From Rutidosis leptorrhynchoides (lineage: Eukaryota; Streptophyta; Magnoliopsida; Asterales; Asteraceae): DNA of 64,000 bases. Below the pieces are notes generated by a model that worked only from the letters and a program-made list of their open reading frames with translations, was not told the origin of the DNA and did not search any database. The position numbers were made by a program, and so were the translations under genes. This document shows positions 23,407 through 36,590 of this stretch, piece after piece. Positions within the stretch are counted from its first letter, which is position 1; each line of letters begins with the position of its first letter. The DNA lies in contig NC_092339.1 in the NCBI RefSeq assembly GCF_046630445.1, positions 58,062,001-58,126,000 on the forward strand. The letters run 5' to 3'.

Positions 23407-26400
23407 GTGAGGGATCCATTGAAGAGCACATGTTGGATTTCCAACATTGAGGGGGCTTTTCGTACCGCAGAGTGTCCTCCCGAGAAGAAGACGAGGTATG
23501 GTTCTAGCATGTTACGTGAAGAAGCCAAGTTGTGGTGGGACGATAAAATTAAGTTTTATGGTGAAAAGCAATGCATGAGCTTAACGTGGGAAGAGTTTAA
23601 AAAGGAATTTTTCAAAGAATACCGAACTCCTTCCGACCTTGATAAAATCCGGGACGAGTTGCACAATTTGCGACAAGGTTCAATGGACTTGGTTACCCTC
23701 AAGTCGACCTTCTTGGCAAAGACTCGTTTTTGTCCGGAATATGTTGGTGATGATCACAAGTTGATGTTAGATTTTTATCGTACACTAAGCGATGAGTTAA
23801 AGCGTAAGATTAGTCGGGGAATGGCTAAGTCTTTTGAGGAATTGTTTGAGTTAGCCCGGGGCTTCGAACCGGAAGTCCCAAAGCAAATCGATTTCTCTTT
23901 CTCTAAGAGAAAATTTCAAGGTTCGAGTCATTCGAACTTTTCCAACAAGAAAAGCAAAAAGGGTTCCGAAAGTGTGAATAGTGTGAAGAAGGGTGGTTTC
24001 GGGAACTTTATCCCTACTTGCTACAATTGTGGGGTACGTGGTCATTTGTCTCGAGATTGTACAAAGCTTCCTTCGACAAACAAGCTCACTTGTTTTAATT
24101 GCAACAAAGAAGGACACCGAAAGTCGGAGTGTCCTTATTTGAACACCGATCATGTCAAAAGGCTAGAGAAGGCGGCGGGTACGGCTCGGGGGCGAAACTA
24201 TTTGATGACTAATGACGAAGCCAAGCAATCCAATGAAGTTGTCTCAGGTACTTTCATGGTTAACTCTAATCCGACAAAGATCCTATTTGATAGTGGTGAT
24301 AACTTATCATTTGTTTCTCCAAGATTTGTGTCTAAGCTTGATAAACCGCTAGCTAAGTTAAGTCATCCGGTAGAAGTTGAAATAGCGGATGGTAAAACGG
24401 TGCTAGGGGTTGATGTTTGTAATGATTGTGAAATTGTGTTTGGTTCCGAAATGTTTAAAATCGATCTTACCCCGATGACCTTGGGTGAATTAGATATTGT
24501 CATTGGTATGGATTGGCTCGATCGTCATAGAGCCGATATTGCATGCCATGAAAAATCTATTCGTGTGAAGACCCCAAGTAGGGGAGAGTTGATTATTCAT
24601 GGCGAGAGACGGAGAAGAATTGTGCCATTATGCACTTATGTATGGGCACGACGTTTTCTTGTTAGTGGTGGCATGGCTTTTCTTGCTCATGTGGTTGATA
24701 CTCGTGAAGAGCCACCATCCATTCGTGAAATTCCGGTGGTTAGTGAATTCGAACACGTTTTTCCGGATGAATTACCGGGTGTTCCGGCGGAAAGACAAGT
24801 TGAATTTCGCATTGAGTTGGTTCCGGGAGCTACTCCCATTGCTAAAACCCCTTATCATTTGGCACCAACGGAAATGCAAGAGTTGTTAAATCAAACCCAA
24901 GAATTACTTGAAAAGGGTTTTATTCGACCGAGTGCTTCACCATGGGGCGCTCCGGTTTTATTCCTAAAGAAGAAAGATGGTAGTATGCGGATGTGCATCG
25001 ATTATCGGGAGTTGAATAAAGTGACGATCAAGAATCGCTATCCATTGCCTCAGATTGACGATTTGTTTGATCAACTCCAAGGCGCGACTTACTTTTCTAA
25101 AATCGACCTATGGTCCGGCTATCACCAAATGCGGGTCCGCGAGGAAGATATTGAGAAAACAGCCTTTCGAACGCGTTATGGACATTTTGAGTTTGTAGTT
25201 ATGCCTTTTGGTCTTACGAATGCACCGACGGCATTCATGGACCTTATGAACCGAGTGTGCCAACCTATATTGGACAAGTCAGTAATTGTGTTCATTGACG
25301 ACATACTTGTCTACTTGAAGAGTATGAACGAACATGAACGTCATTTGCGTGAAGTATTGAAGATGTTGCGAAAGGAGCAATTGTATGCAAAATTCTCCAA
25401 ATGTGAATTTTGGCTAAGGGAAGTTCAATTCCTTGGCCATATTGTGAACAAAGATGGTATTCAAGTAGATCTGGGGAAGATCGAGACGGTAAAGAGTTGG
25501 GGATGACCGACTACGCCTACGGAAATTTAAAGTTTTCTCGGATTGGCCGGTTATTATCGTCGGTTTATCCAAGACTTTTGTAAAATGGCTTCTCCATTGA
25601 CGAAATTGACGAGAAAGAACGCGAGGTTTAATTGGGAGAACGAGCAAGAAATTGCTTTTCAATTGTTAAAAGAGAAGTTGTGTCAAGCTTCGGTTTTAGT
25701 ATTGCCGGAAGGTGTAGAAGACATGACGGTTTATTGTGATGCTTCTTTAAATGGGATCGGTTGTGTTCTAATGCAACGAGGTAAAGTCATCACGTATGCC
25801 TCTCGACAATTAAAGGAACACGAAACGAGATATCCGACTCATGATCTTGAGTTGGCGGCGGTTGTTCATGCGTTGAAAATTTGGTGCCATTACTTGTATG
25901 GTGTCAAGTGTACGATTTATTCGGATCACAAGAGTTTGAAACAATTTTTCGATCAACGAGATTTGAATTATCGTCAACGTAGATGGATGGATGTGGTGAA
26001 AGACTATGATTGTGAAATACTTTATCATCCGGGTAAGGCGAATGTGGTCGCGGATTCGTTAAATGGGAAGAGTCAACATCCGGCGATACGAGTAGGATCG
26101 TTAAGCATGATTATTACTAACGATTTTCTTGTAAAGCCTGGCGAGACTCAAATTGAAGCTTTTGTTAACAATAAGCATGAGGAACGAATCGTGGGACAAA
26201 CGGAGTCTATTACCTTAGGTCCACATGGTTTGTTATCCTTTCAAGGACGAGTGTGGGTGCCTAAAATGGGTGATTATCGGCGAGTGCTACTTAATGAAGC
26301 ACATAAGTCAAGGTATTCCATTCACCCGGGTGCGACAAAAATGTATCTTGATTTGAATAGAGAGTATTGGTGGCCGGGCATGAAACGTGATGTTGTTAAG

Positions 26401-27588
26401 TATGTTGAACAATGTGTCACGTGTTTGCAAGTGAAATCCGAACATCAAAATCCGTATGGTAAGTTACAACCGTTAGAAATTCCGAAATGGAAATGGGAGC
26501 ACATTACCATGGATTTCATCACAAAGTTACCAAAAATGGCGAGAACCCAATTTGACTCGATTTGGGTAATAGTTGATCGATTGATGAAAAGTGCCTTGTT
26601 TCTTCTCATTCAGGAAGCTTTATCGTCGGAGACTTTGGCTAAGTTGTTTATCAAGGAAGTGATATCAAGGCATGGGGTTCCTATATCTATTATTTCGGAT
26701 CAAGATACCCGTTTCACATCTCGGTTTTGGGAGAAGTTTCATGAAGATATGGGTACACAATTGAAATTGAGTACGGCGTATCATCCTCAAACGGACGGCC
26801 AAACCGAATGTACGAATCAAACTTTGAAGGATATGTTACGGGCGTGTATTATTGATTTCGGTGGTAGTTGGGATGAGCACTTACCTTTGGTGGAATTCTC
26901 GTACAATAATAGTTATCATACTAGTATCGGGATGCCACCTTACGAGATGCTTTATGGGCGGAGGTGCCGAACTCCGATTTGTTGGGGTGAAGTTGGTCAA
27001 AGAGAAATCGGGAGTACCGATTTGGTTTTAGAGACGAATAGCAAGATTGATATGATTCAAACTCATTTGAAAGCGGCTCAAGATAGACAAAAGTCGTATG
27101 CCAACAAACGTAGGCGATTGATTGAGTTCTGAGAAGGTGACATGGTGATGCTTAAGGTTTCGCCATGGAAGGGTATTATTCGGTTTCGAAAACGGGGAAA
27201 GTTAGCTCCTCGGTTTATCGGACCATTTAAGGTTTTAGCTCGTGTTGGCGAAGTTGTGTACCGTTTGGAAGTACCCGAAGAGCTTCCGGGAATCCATAAT
27301 ACATTTCATGTTTCCCATCTCCATAAGTGTCTTGCGGATGATTCTTCATGGGTGCCATTGGACGAGATTGAGCTAAACAATAAGTTAGAATATGTTGAGG
27401 AGCCGATTGCTATACTCGATGAGAAGGTCAAGCGGTTGAGGAATAAGGAAGTGAGAACTTTTAAAGTTCAATGGCGTCGTAGTAAAGGTTCCGAGTTTAC
27501 GTGGGATCCCGAAGAATTTGTGTTGGTTTATCTTCCCTCTTGTCATGCAGCTTGGATCGCGAGGACGCGCTCCGATTCAAGTGGGTGA
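23407..27588 (+). pseudogene. Chromovirus gag-pol region (fossil)
   Basis: Parts in order, with approximate places: gag with the LxxxA-WW type core (23.4-24.0 kb); two CCHC zinc knuckles ([14 protein letters not shown] and [14 protein letters not shown], 24.02-24.13 kb); aspartic protease (about 24.25-24.6 kb); reverse transcriptase with FIDDILVY (about 24.85-25.5 kb); RNase H with [10 protein letters not shown] (about 25.7-26.0 kb); integrase with the HHCC and [11 protein letters not shown] regions (about 26.3-27.1 kb); and a chromodomain-like end with FTWDPEE (about 27.4-27.55 kb). The set and order are those of Ty3/Gypsy chromoviruses. It is broken in a few places and not expected to be functional. 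Confidence 0.9.
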
Positions 27589-27592
27589 GAGT

Positions 27593-27712
27593 TGTAAGAC
27601 CCAAATTATTATTGTACAGCAGTGTAAATATGGTACATAGAGTGTGGGTATTATTGTGTATTGAAACTGAGGTTAGAAACTGTCCAGACCTTCGTGCGCT
27701 CCGCGCACACCT
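27593..27712 (+). repeat. Chromovirus 3' LTR, left fragment
   Basis: It starts TGTAAGACCC after a purine-rich tract (AAGTGGGTGAGAGT) that fits a polypurine tract. It is cut at CACCT by the insertion of the LTR-like element and resumes at 52,026. Confidence 0.9.
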
Positions 27713-30700
27713 TGTAGTGACCCGAACTTTTCCATGTTTATATATATTAAATGAAATTAATATTTACATGATTAAATGTTTCTAACATGTTAAGCAATCA
27801 AAATTGTTAAGACTTGATTAATTAAAATAGGTTTCATATAGACAATTGACCACCCAAATTGACCGGCGATTCACGAACGTTACAAAATTCGTAAAAACTA
27901 CATGATGTTATATATATAGACATATATATGGTTAACATGAAATTATGATAAGTAAGTATCTTACTAAGTGTATTAACAATGAGTGATATACATAAAAATG
28001 AGATTATTGAATTAAGAAACTCGAAATGATATATATAACGATTATCGTTATAACAACGTCTTACTAAATACATATGAATCATATTAAGATATAGATACAC
28101 TATGTTTAACATGATAAAATGATAATTAATTATATCATTAAGTGTGTTAACAATGAACTACATATGTAAAAACAAGACTACTAACTTAAGGATTTGAAAC
28201 GAGACATATATGTAACGATTATCGTTGTAACGACATTTTAATGTATATATATCATATTAAGATATATTCATACATCATAATATCATTATAATGTAATAAT
28301 TTAATATCTCATTAGATATAATAAACAATGGGTTAACAACATTAAATGAGATCGTTAACTTAAAGGTTTCAAAACAACACTTACATGTAACGACTAACGA
28401 TGACTTAACGACTCAGTTAAAATGTATATACATGTAGTGTATTAAGATGTATTTGTACACTTTTGAAAGACTTCAAGACACATATCAAAGTACTTCTACT
28501 TAACAAAAATGCTTACAATTACATCCTCATTCATTTTCATCAACAATTCTACTCGTATGCACCCGTATTCGTACTCGTACAATACACAGCTTCTAGATGT
28601 ATATACTATTGGTATATACACTTCAATGATCAGCTCCTTAGCAGCCCATATGAGTCATTAAACATGTGGGAACCATCATTTGACAACTAGCATGAAATAT
28701 CTCACAAAATTACAAAAAAATATTATAAATCATTCATGAATTATTTACATGAAAACAAACTTACACATCCTTTATATCTAATCCATATACCAACGACCAA
28801 AACACCTATAAACTATTTCATTCTTAAATTTTCTTCATCTAATTGATCTCTCTCAAGTTCTATCTTCAAGTTCTAAGTGTTCTTCATAAATTCTATAAGT
28901 TCTAGTTTCATAAAATCAAGAATACTCTCAAGTTTACAAGTCTACTTCCAAGCTTTCTGATCCATTTCAAGTGATCATCCAATCTCAAGAAATCTTTCTT
29001 AATTACAGTAAGATATCTTTCTAATTCAAGGTAATACTCATATTCAAACTTTGGTTCAATTTCTATAACTATAACAATCTTATTTCGAGTGATAATCTTA
29101 CTTGAACTTGTTTTCGTGTCATGATTCTACTTCAAGAACTTTCAAGCCATCCAAGAATCCTTTGAAGCTAGATCAATTTTTATCACTTCCAGTAGGTTTA
29201 CCTACTAAACTTGAGGTAGTAATGATGTTCATAACATCATTCGATTCATATATATAAAATTATCTTATTCGAAGATTTGAACATGTAATCACTAGAACAT
29301 AGTTTAGTTAATTCTAAACTTGTTCGCAAATAAAGTTAATCATTCTAACTTGACTATTAAAATCAACTAAGCACATGTTCTATATCTATATGATATGCTA
29401 ACTTAATGATTTAAAACCTGGAAACACGAAAAACACCGTAAAACCGGACATACTCCGTTGTAGTAACACCGCGGGCTGTTTTGGGTTTGATAATTAAAAA
29501 CTATGATAAACTTTGATTTAAAAGCTATTGTTTTGGGAAAATGATTTTTCTTATGAACATGAAACTATATCTAAAAATCATGGTTAAACTCAAAGTGGAA
29601 GTATGTTTTCCAAAATGGCCATCTAGACGTCGTTCTTTCGACTGAAATGACTACCTTTACAAAAATGACTTGTAACCTGTATTTCTGACTATAAACTTAT
29701 ACTTTTTATATTTAGATTCATAAACTTAAGTTCAATATGAAACCATTTCAACTTGAATCACTCAAAACGGATTTAAAACGAAGAAGTTATGGGTAAAACA
29801 AGATTAGATAATTTTGCTTGTTGTAGCTATGTGAAATTTGTAACAAATTTATATAAATCATAACTTAACTAACTTATATTGTATTATACATGTATTCTAA
29901 CATATATTATATAATCTTGGGATACCATAGACACGAATACAATGTTTTAACATATCATATCGACCCATCTATATATATATTTCAGAACAACCATGGACAC
30001 TCTATATGCAGTAATGTTGGAGTTAGCTATACAGGGTTGAGGTTGATTCCAAAATATTATATATACTTTGAGTTGTGATCTAGCCTGAGACTTGTATACA
30101 CGAGGTCGTGTATTGATTCGAGATAATATATATTGCTTTATTTATGTATATCTAACTGTGGACAACTAATTGTAGGTTACTAACAAGGACTGCTGACTTA
30201 ACAAACTCAAATCATTAAAACGTAATAAAAAATGTTGTAATTATATTTTGATCATACTTTGATACATATGTACATATTTGTTATAGGTTCGTGAATTGAC
30301 CAGTGGCCAAGTCTTATTTCCGGCAAAGTAAAAAATCTGTGAAAGTGAGTTATAGTCCCAGTTTTAAATCTAATATTTTTGGGATGAGAATACATGCAGT
30401 TTTGTAAATGTTTTACAAAATAGACACAAGTACTTGAAATTACATTCTATGTTGGATTATGAATACCGAATATGTGACGACCCGGGAATTTCCGACCAAA
30501 TATAAACTTAATCTTTATATGTTTCCGACACGATAAGCAAAGTATGTAATGTTGAGTCTAGAAAATTTTGAAACAATGTTCATATATTTATTTTAACCTT
30601 CAACCATTCCCGAAGATTCACGAACAACTATTTGTTAATAGATATGTGTGTAAATATATAAATAATAGTTGAAAACATAATTTTTTTAAATATTGTATGT

Positions 30701-30773
30701 TGTTGTCACTAAAATTTATTTATGTAAAGTAAAATAAAAATAGAATATTATAATGTTTATTATTTAAAAAGTA

Positions 30774-30776
<3 letters not shown>

Positions 30777-30854
<78 letters not shown>
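30777..30854. repeat. (TA)n microsatellite
   Basis: An alternating TA tract about 300 bp from the start of element B, matching the place of the tract in its relatives. Confidence 0.97.
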
Positions 30855-30857
<3 letters not shown>

Positions 30858-33205
30858 TATATTGAATATATATTTTGTGATTTCGAATCTATTTAGTAAA
30901 CGACAGAAACACTCAATTGTCATTCGATTGATATTAAGCAAGTTAAATTTGAACTTATGTGATTTAAAAATGAAACATGTAACTTGTTATTACTAAGTAT
31001 TATTATTAAATATTATCATTAAAAATCATTATTTTTATTATTATCATTAATAATATGATCATTATTATTTTTATAATAATTATTATAATTATCATTATTA
31101 TTATCATTATTACTATTTCTATTATTATTAGTATTATTTTAATTAGTATTATTAATAATATTAATTATTATGATTAATATTAGTAGAATTATTATTATTA
31201 ATACATTTATAATTATTAAAAAAAATATATTATAATAATAATAATAAAAATAAAATAAAGGAAACGAGTGTTATATAGTGAATTCAGTTTCATATTGCTA
31301 TCTACTTTTAATCTGATTGTGATATGACGAATCAAATTTCAGTACAAACAAAAAGTTGTTATAAATCACATTCAACCATATTTGTTAATTATATTTTCAT
31401 GTCCTTGTTGTCTGATGAAAGAAAAATCGACACCCATTCCTTTATAACAATGAATCGTTCATAATTGAATCACTCATTCGAAACTATCACAACCACCACC
31501 ATCATTGTTATCCTCATCTAGACTACATCTTAGTTCCTGTCTTTTTATTACAGCCATCACCGAAATTACTTACTATCTTTCCTCATGTCTTGGTTATGTC
31601 AACGCAAACAACCCATCATCATTCTCATATACCATCAAGTAACCAAACTATATAACCATAGATGTTACTGCTTCTTATTTTTTCTTCTGTTCGATGACAA
31701 CACAAACATCACCCACTAACTCTTTATCTCCCTCTCCCTTTCTTCTTGAATCACCTTCATATTATGTTGCTGCTCAATCTTCTCTCGCTATTATAGGTTA
31801 TGTTTCAAGCAACCACCAACAACTTTCAATTGCTACAGCTGCAAACACGACTACCTGCTTGTACCACCTTAGCTACAACCGAAAAAGAAATAAACACCAA
31901 AACCCGTCATTATTATACTGTTAGTCGAGAACTATCACCTTCGCATTATATTTATATTTTTCTTATGACAACCGTGAATAACCACCACTTATTATACCTG
32001 CAGTTGAGAACACCACCATCTCCACCATAGAACCCAAATCACCACCACTAATCCGTCACCTTTTATCACTTTAATTATGTTTCTGTTTCTAACTCCACAA
32101 AACCAACAAACAACCAACACCATGTTACTATTATTTAATACTACAACTTCTATTCCTGCCTAATGCTCGATCACAGCAACCTGTTGCTGCAACTAACACA
32201 TAAATGATATTTTTTGGTTTAAGCCAACCAAACCGAACCCACTTGCAGCTGCACCTGTTTGTTATATTTAATCTTCAACTACTACAACCACCTTTTGAAA
32301 AAGGTGATGCATATGATCACACTTAACTATTTGTTTATTCATATACAAAGTATTATTACATTAAGTTTTTGGTAACCTATTGGTTTGATTATTAGTGGAG
32401 AATGACATGGTAATAATAAATGATTTAAAAATGACACAATGAGGATAGTTAATAAAGTAAGATGTCGACTGCGTAGGTATTTCTTTTTGTTTCGTAATAC
32501 CGTTCGAATCTCCTGCTATTAAACCAAAGCCACAAAGCTTATTCTTGGATCGGGCTGTCTTGAGCAGTTAATACAGTGTGGGCCGAAGCCCAGTTCACAA
32601 TTGATTTAAAACTATTCTGAATCGGGCCTAGTTCTTGTTACTTGTCAAACGGCTATTGCTGCACTACATCGTTCTGCTTACTAATTCGATGCCAATACAA
32701 ACACTCATTTGTTCAAAACTATGATGATGGTAATATATAATAATAAGTTGATGATGAAAGCAAGATGATAAAGGTGCATGATATAATATTAGTGATTATG
32801 ACTATGATTATAATATGATCATGATTATGATATGATTATTGATAATGATATACGATAACTATGATGGTGGTGATTCGATAAAATAATGATAGCAATGATG
32901 ATGAATCACAATTATAATATGAAGATAATGGTAAATGTTTAGGGTAGTGATGATGTTTGTAGAAGAGGAAGAAGTAGAAAATCAGAAAGAGAACGGAAGG
33001 CAGAATGGGTTAAAGTGTTTACGGGTTAGCGAGAGGTCTCGGGTTCAAGCCTGGGCTGAGGCATTTTTTTTAGAAAAGCCTATTTTGAGGTAGTCACTTA
33101 ATTTCATTATTACTAATATTATTATTACTGTTATTATTACTATTATTATTATTATTACTAATAAAAGTATTAAGTATCATTTATTATTATTATGATTATG
33201 GCTAC

Positions 33206-33206
33206 A

Positions 33207-33283
<77 letters not shown>
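33206..33283. repeat. (TTA)n microsatellite
   Basis: A triplet tract about 2.73 kb from the start of element B, at nearly the same offset as the one in the 14,750 element. The Asn-rich open frame across it is an artefact. Confidence 0.95.
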
Positions 33284-33284
<1 letters not shown>

Positions 33285-34713
33285 TTTATTACTATAATTA
33301 TAATTATTAATATTATTACTAGTATCATGTTTATTAAAAACTAGCCTTTTTATTAAAGTATCATTTTTATTATTATTATCATTAATAGAAAAATTATCAT
33401 TTTTATCAAAACTATTATTATCATATTCATTATTAAACCTAATTATTATCATTACTAAAGATTATTATTATAAATATTATTAGTATAGCTATTATTATTA
33501 TCACTATTAATATTATTAATATTATTATTAGTATTAGTATTATTAACATTTTTTTTATTATAAATATTATTTTAACAAAAGATAATTATGTAAAGATATA
33601 AATATTACATATATCATAAGTATATCTTAAGTAACAATAACATATATAAATATACATAACATTTGAAATAATAAATACACTACTATTTTAAATAAGTAAT
33701 ATATTATATAATTAATATATATAAACTGGTTTGATTACTATTACATGTTAGTTAGAGGTGTTAATATATATACTTGATATATGTTCGTGAATCCAAGGCC
33801 AACCCTACACTTGTTCAGTGTCGTCATATGTATTTTTACTACAAAATACAGTATTGTGAGTTTCATTTGCTCCCTTTTTAAATGCTTTTGCAATATATAT
33901 TTTTGGGACTGAGAATACATGCGCTTTTATAAATGTTTTACGAAATAGACACAAATAATCGAAACTACATTATATGGGTGAATGATCGAAGCCGAATATG
34001 CCCCTTTTGCTTGGTAATCTAAGAATTAGTAAACCGATCTACTAATTGATGCGAATTCTAAAGATAGATCTATTGGGCCTAACGAACCCCATCCAAAGTA
34101 CCGGATGCTTTAGTACTTCGAATTCGTTTTTATCATGTCCGAAGGATTTTCCAGAATAATAGGGGATATTCTTATATGCATCTTGTTAATGTCGGTTACC
34201 AGGTGTTCACCATATGAATGATTATTTTGTCTCTATGCATGAGACGTATATTTATGAGAAATGAAAATCTTGTGGTCTATTAAAATGATGAAAATGAATG
34301 TTTATGATAAACTAATGAACTCACCAACCTTTTGGTTGACACTTGAAAGCATGTTTATTCTCAGGTATGAAAGAAATCTTCCGCTGTGCATTTGCTCATT
34401 TTAGAGATATTACTTGGAGTCATTCATGACATATTTCAAAAGACGTTGCATTCAAGTCTTTGAGTTCATCAAGATTATTATTAAGTCAATTATAGTTGGA
34501 TATATTATGAAATGGTATGCATGCTGTCAACTTTTGGTGTAATGAAAGTTTGTCTTTTAAAAACGAATGCAATGGTTGTAAAATGTATCATATAGAGGTC
34601 AAGTACCTCGCGATGTAACCAAATGTAATGTATTCGTCCAGATGGATTAGGACGAGACCTTTCAGAATATCACCCTTTTAGCTTGGTAGCCTAAGAATTA
34701 GGGAACAGACACC

Positions 34714-36572
34714 TGATGTCAAAGCAGAGGGGTATAAAATACTATTAATTTTTACAAGGAAATACTATTAAATACGATACAATTTTACACAAGATATTTA
34801 TTTATTTATAGAATGGATATACTTAAACCTTGCTACAACACTTATAGGCAGTGTACCTAATCGTACAGTAGTGTAGTTTTTAGTAAGTCCGGTTCGTTCC
34901 ACAGGGAAATCTTTAAGTAATATTATTATTATAAAGGGGGGTTTTTACCGTTTAATGACCGGTTTGTCGATTTTAAGACTTTAGTCGCAGTTAAAACCTA
35001 ATGTAAAATATAAAATAAATACAAGACTTTAAATTAAAGCGTAAAGTAAATAACGATAATGAAATTGCGAATAATAAAAAAGTACGATAATTAGAAGTGC
35101 AATTAAATATAAAATAAAGGAAATTAAATATGAAATAAAAGAATTATGCTTATTTAAACTTCCGTAATCATGGTGTTTGACGTGTTGATTTTAGTTTTAT
35201 GCCCATGGGTTAATTGTCCTTTGTCCTGGATTATTTAATATGTCCGTCTGGTTTTTGTCCATAACAGTCCATCAGTCATAAATATAAATTGCAAGTGTCC
35301 TTGTCAAATTATTATTATACCCGAAGATAAATATTCTAACTAATTGGGGATTCGAATTGTAACAAGGTTTTAATACTTTGTTTAATGAATACACCAGGTT
35401 ATCAACTGCGTGTAAACCAAGGTTTTACTACTTTGTTAACAATTACACCAATTACCCTTGAATGTAATTTCACCCCTGTTTTAATTATTCTAGTGGCTAT
35501 TAATCCATTCCCGTGTCCGGTTAAATGAACGATTATTCGTACATATAAATACCCCGCCCATCGTGTCCGATCGAGTGTATATGGTAATTTATAGGGACGC
35601 CCAATTGTAAATCTTTATATTAACATTAACAAACTTTCATTTAGTTAAACAAATATAAAGCCCATTAATAGCCCATAGTCTAATTTCCACAAGTGTCGTT
35701 CTTTTGTCCAAACCCCAATTATGGTACAAAGCCCAATTACCCAATTTTAGTAATTAGCCCAACATCATGATTACTTCGTTTTAAATAAGCATAATAATAA
35801 CTTAGCTACGAGACATTAATATAAAAAGGTTGAACATAACTTACAATGATTAAAAATAGCGTAGCGTTACACGGACAGAATTTCGACTTACACCCTTACA
35901 ACATTCGCTAACATACCCTTATTATTAGAATTAAAATTAAAATTAAAATATAAATTATATATATATATATATAAGTTTTACGTATGATAAGAGAAGAAAA
36001 AGATGATAATTTTGATCAGAATTCGGTTGGCTTTATAGCCAGAGTTGATTTTTGGGGCTCCGCGACTCGCGGCAAAATCCCCTTCAAACTCCGCGAGTCG
36101 CGGAGATAGTATTTACAGCTCACACCCTTGGAGTTTCTCTGCCGACGGTTTTTTATATATAAATATAATATATATATAATTAATATAATTAATTATATAT
36201 TATATTATATTTATATACATAGTTAACTTGTAATTTTTAGTCCGTTGCGTCGAGCGTTAAGAGTTGACTCTGGTCCCGGTTCCGGATTTTCGAACGTCCT
36301 CGCGTACAATTTTATATTTTGTACTTTGCGTTTTGAATCTTGTACTCTTGTAATTTCGAGACGTTTCTTATCAATAATTGGAACCTTTTTGATTGTCTTT
36401 TGTACTTTTGAGCTTTTTGGTCGTTTGCGTCTTCAATTCGTCGAATCTGTCTTTTGTCTTCACCTTTTATTATTTAAACGAATATCACTTGTAAATAGAA
36501 CAATTGCAACTAAAAGCTTGTCTTTGTTGAGGAATAATGCTATGAAATATATGTTCGTTTTTAGCATTATCA
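34714..36572 (-). repeat. Athila-like 3' LTR
   Basis: 1,859 bp; almost identical to 49,460-51,373. It holds a TATA box (GGCTATAAAGCC on the - strand, 36,029-36,040) just downstream of the palindromes CCGCGACTCGCGG (36,060-36,072) and CTCCGCGAGTCGCGGAG (36,089-36,105). Confidence 0.95.
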
Positions 36573-36590
36573 AATATTCCCACACTTGAG
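36573..36590 (-). other. Polypurine-tract region of the Athila-like element
   Basis: On the - strand the bases before the 3' LTR read CTCAAGTGTGGGAATATT, the usual type of polypurine/G-rich sequence in Athila and Tat elements. Confidence 0.55.

Larger units (their letters stand above)
30473..34664 (+). mobile_element. LTR-like element B, 4.2 kb, nested in element A
   Basis: It starts TGTGACGACCCGGGAATTTC and ends GACGAGACCTTTCA, flanked by GAATA (30,468-30,472 and 34,665-34,669). It contains (TA)n at 30,777-30,854 and (TTA)n at about 33,206-33,283. The flanking parts of element A resemble the interior of B itself, so a family member landed inside another. No coding sequence is recognisable. 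Confidence 0.85.

Noticed and set aside
33000-33075. Pol III B-box-like GGTTCAAGCC with a nearby TTAGCGAGAGG, as in a tRNA gene or SINE
   Set aside because: No cloverleaf can be drawn and no SINE tail or target duplication was found; it is part of element B.
30473-34664. Protein gene in the CAC/ACC-rich stretch (about 31.5-32.3 kb), also in the 14,750 element
   Set aside because: Only short frames without family resemblance; the similar stretch in the related element is not open in the same frame. More likely a non-coding LTR part.
36245-36589. Open frame of 114 codons, and its longer counterpart at 51,046-51,546
   Set aside because: It lies within the Athila-like LTRs, reads antisense to the element, and its extension at the right copy only runs into the flanking element.
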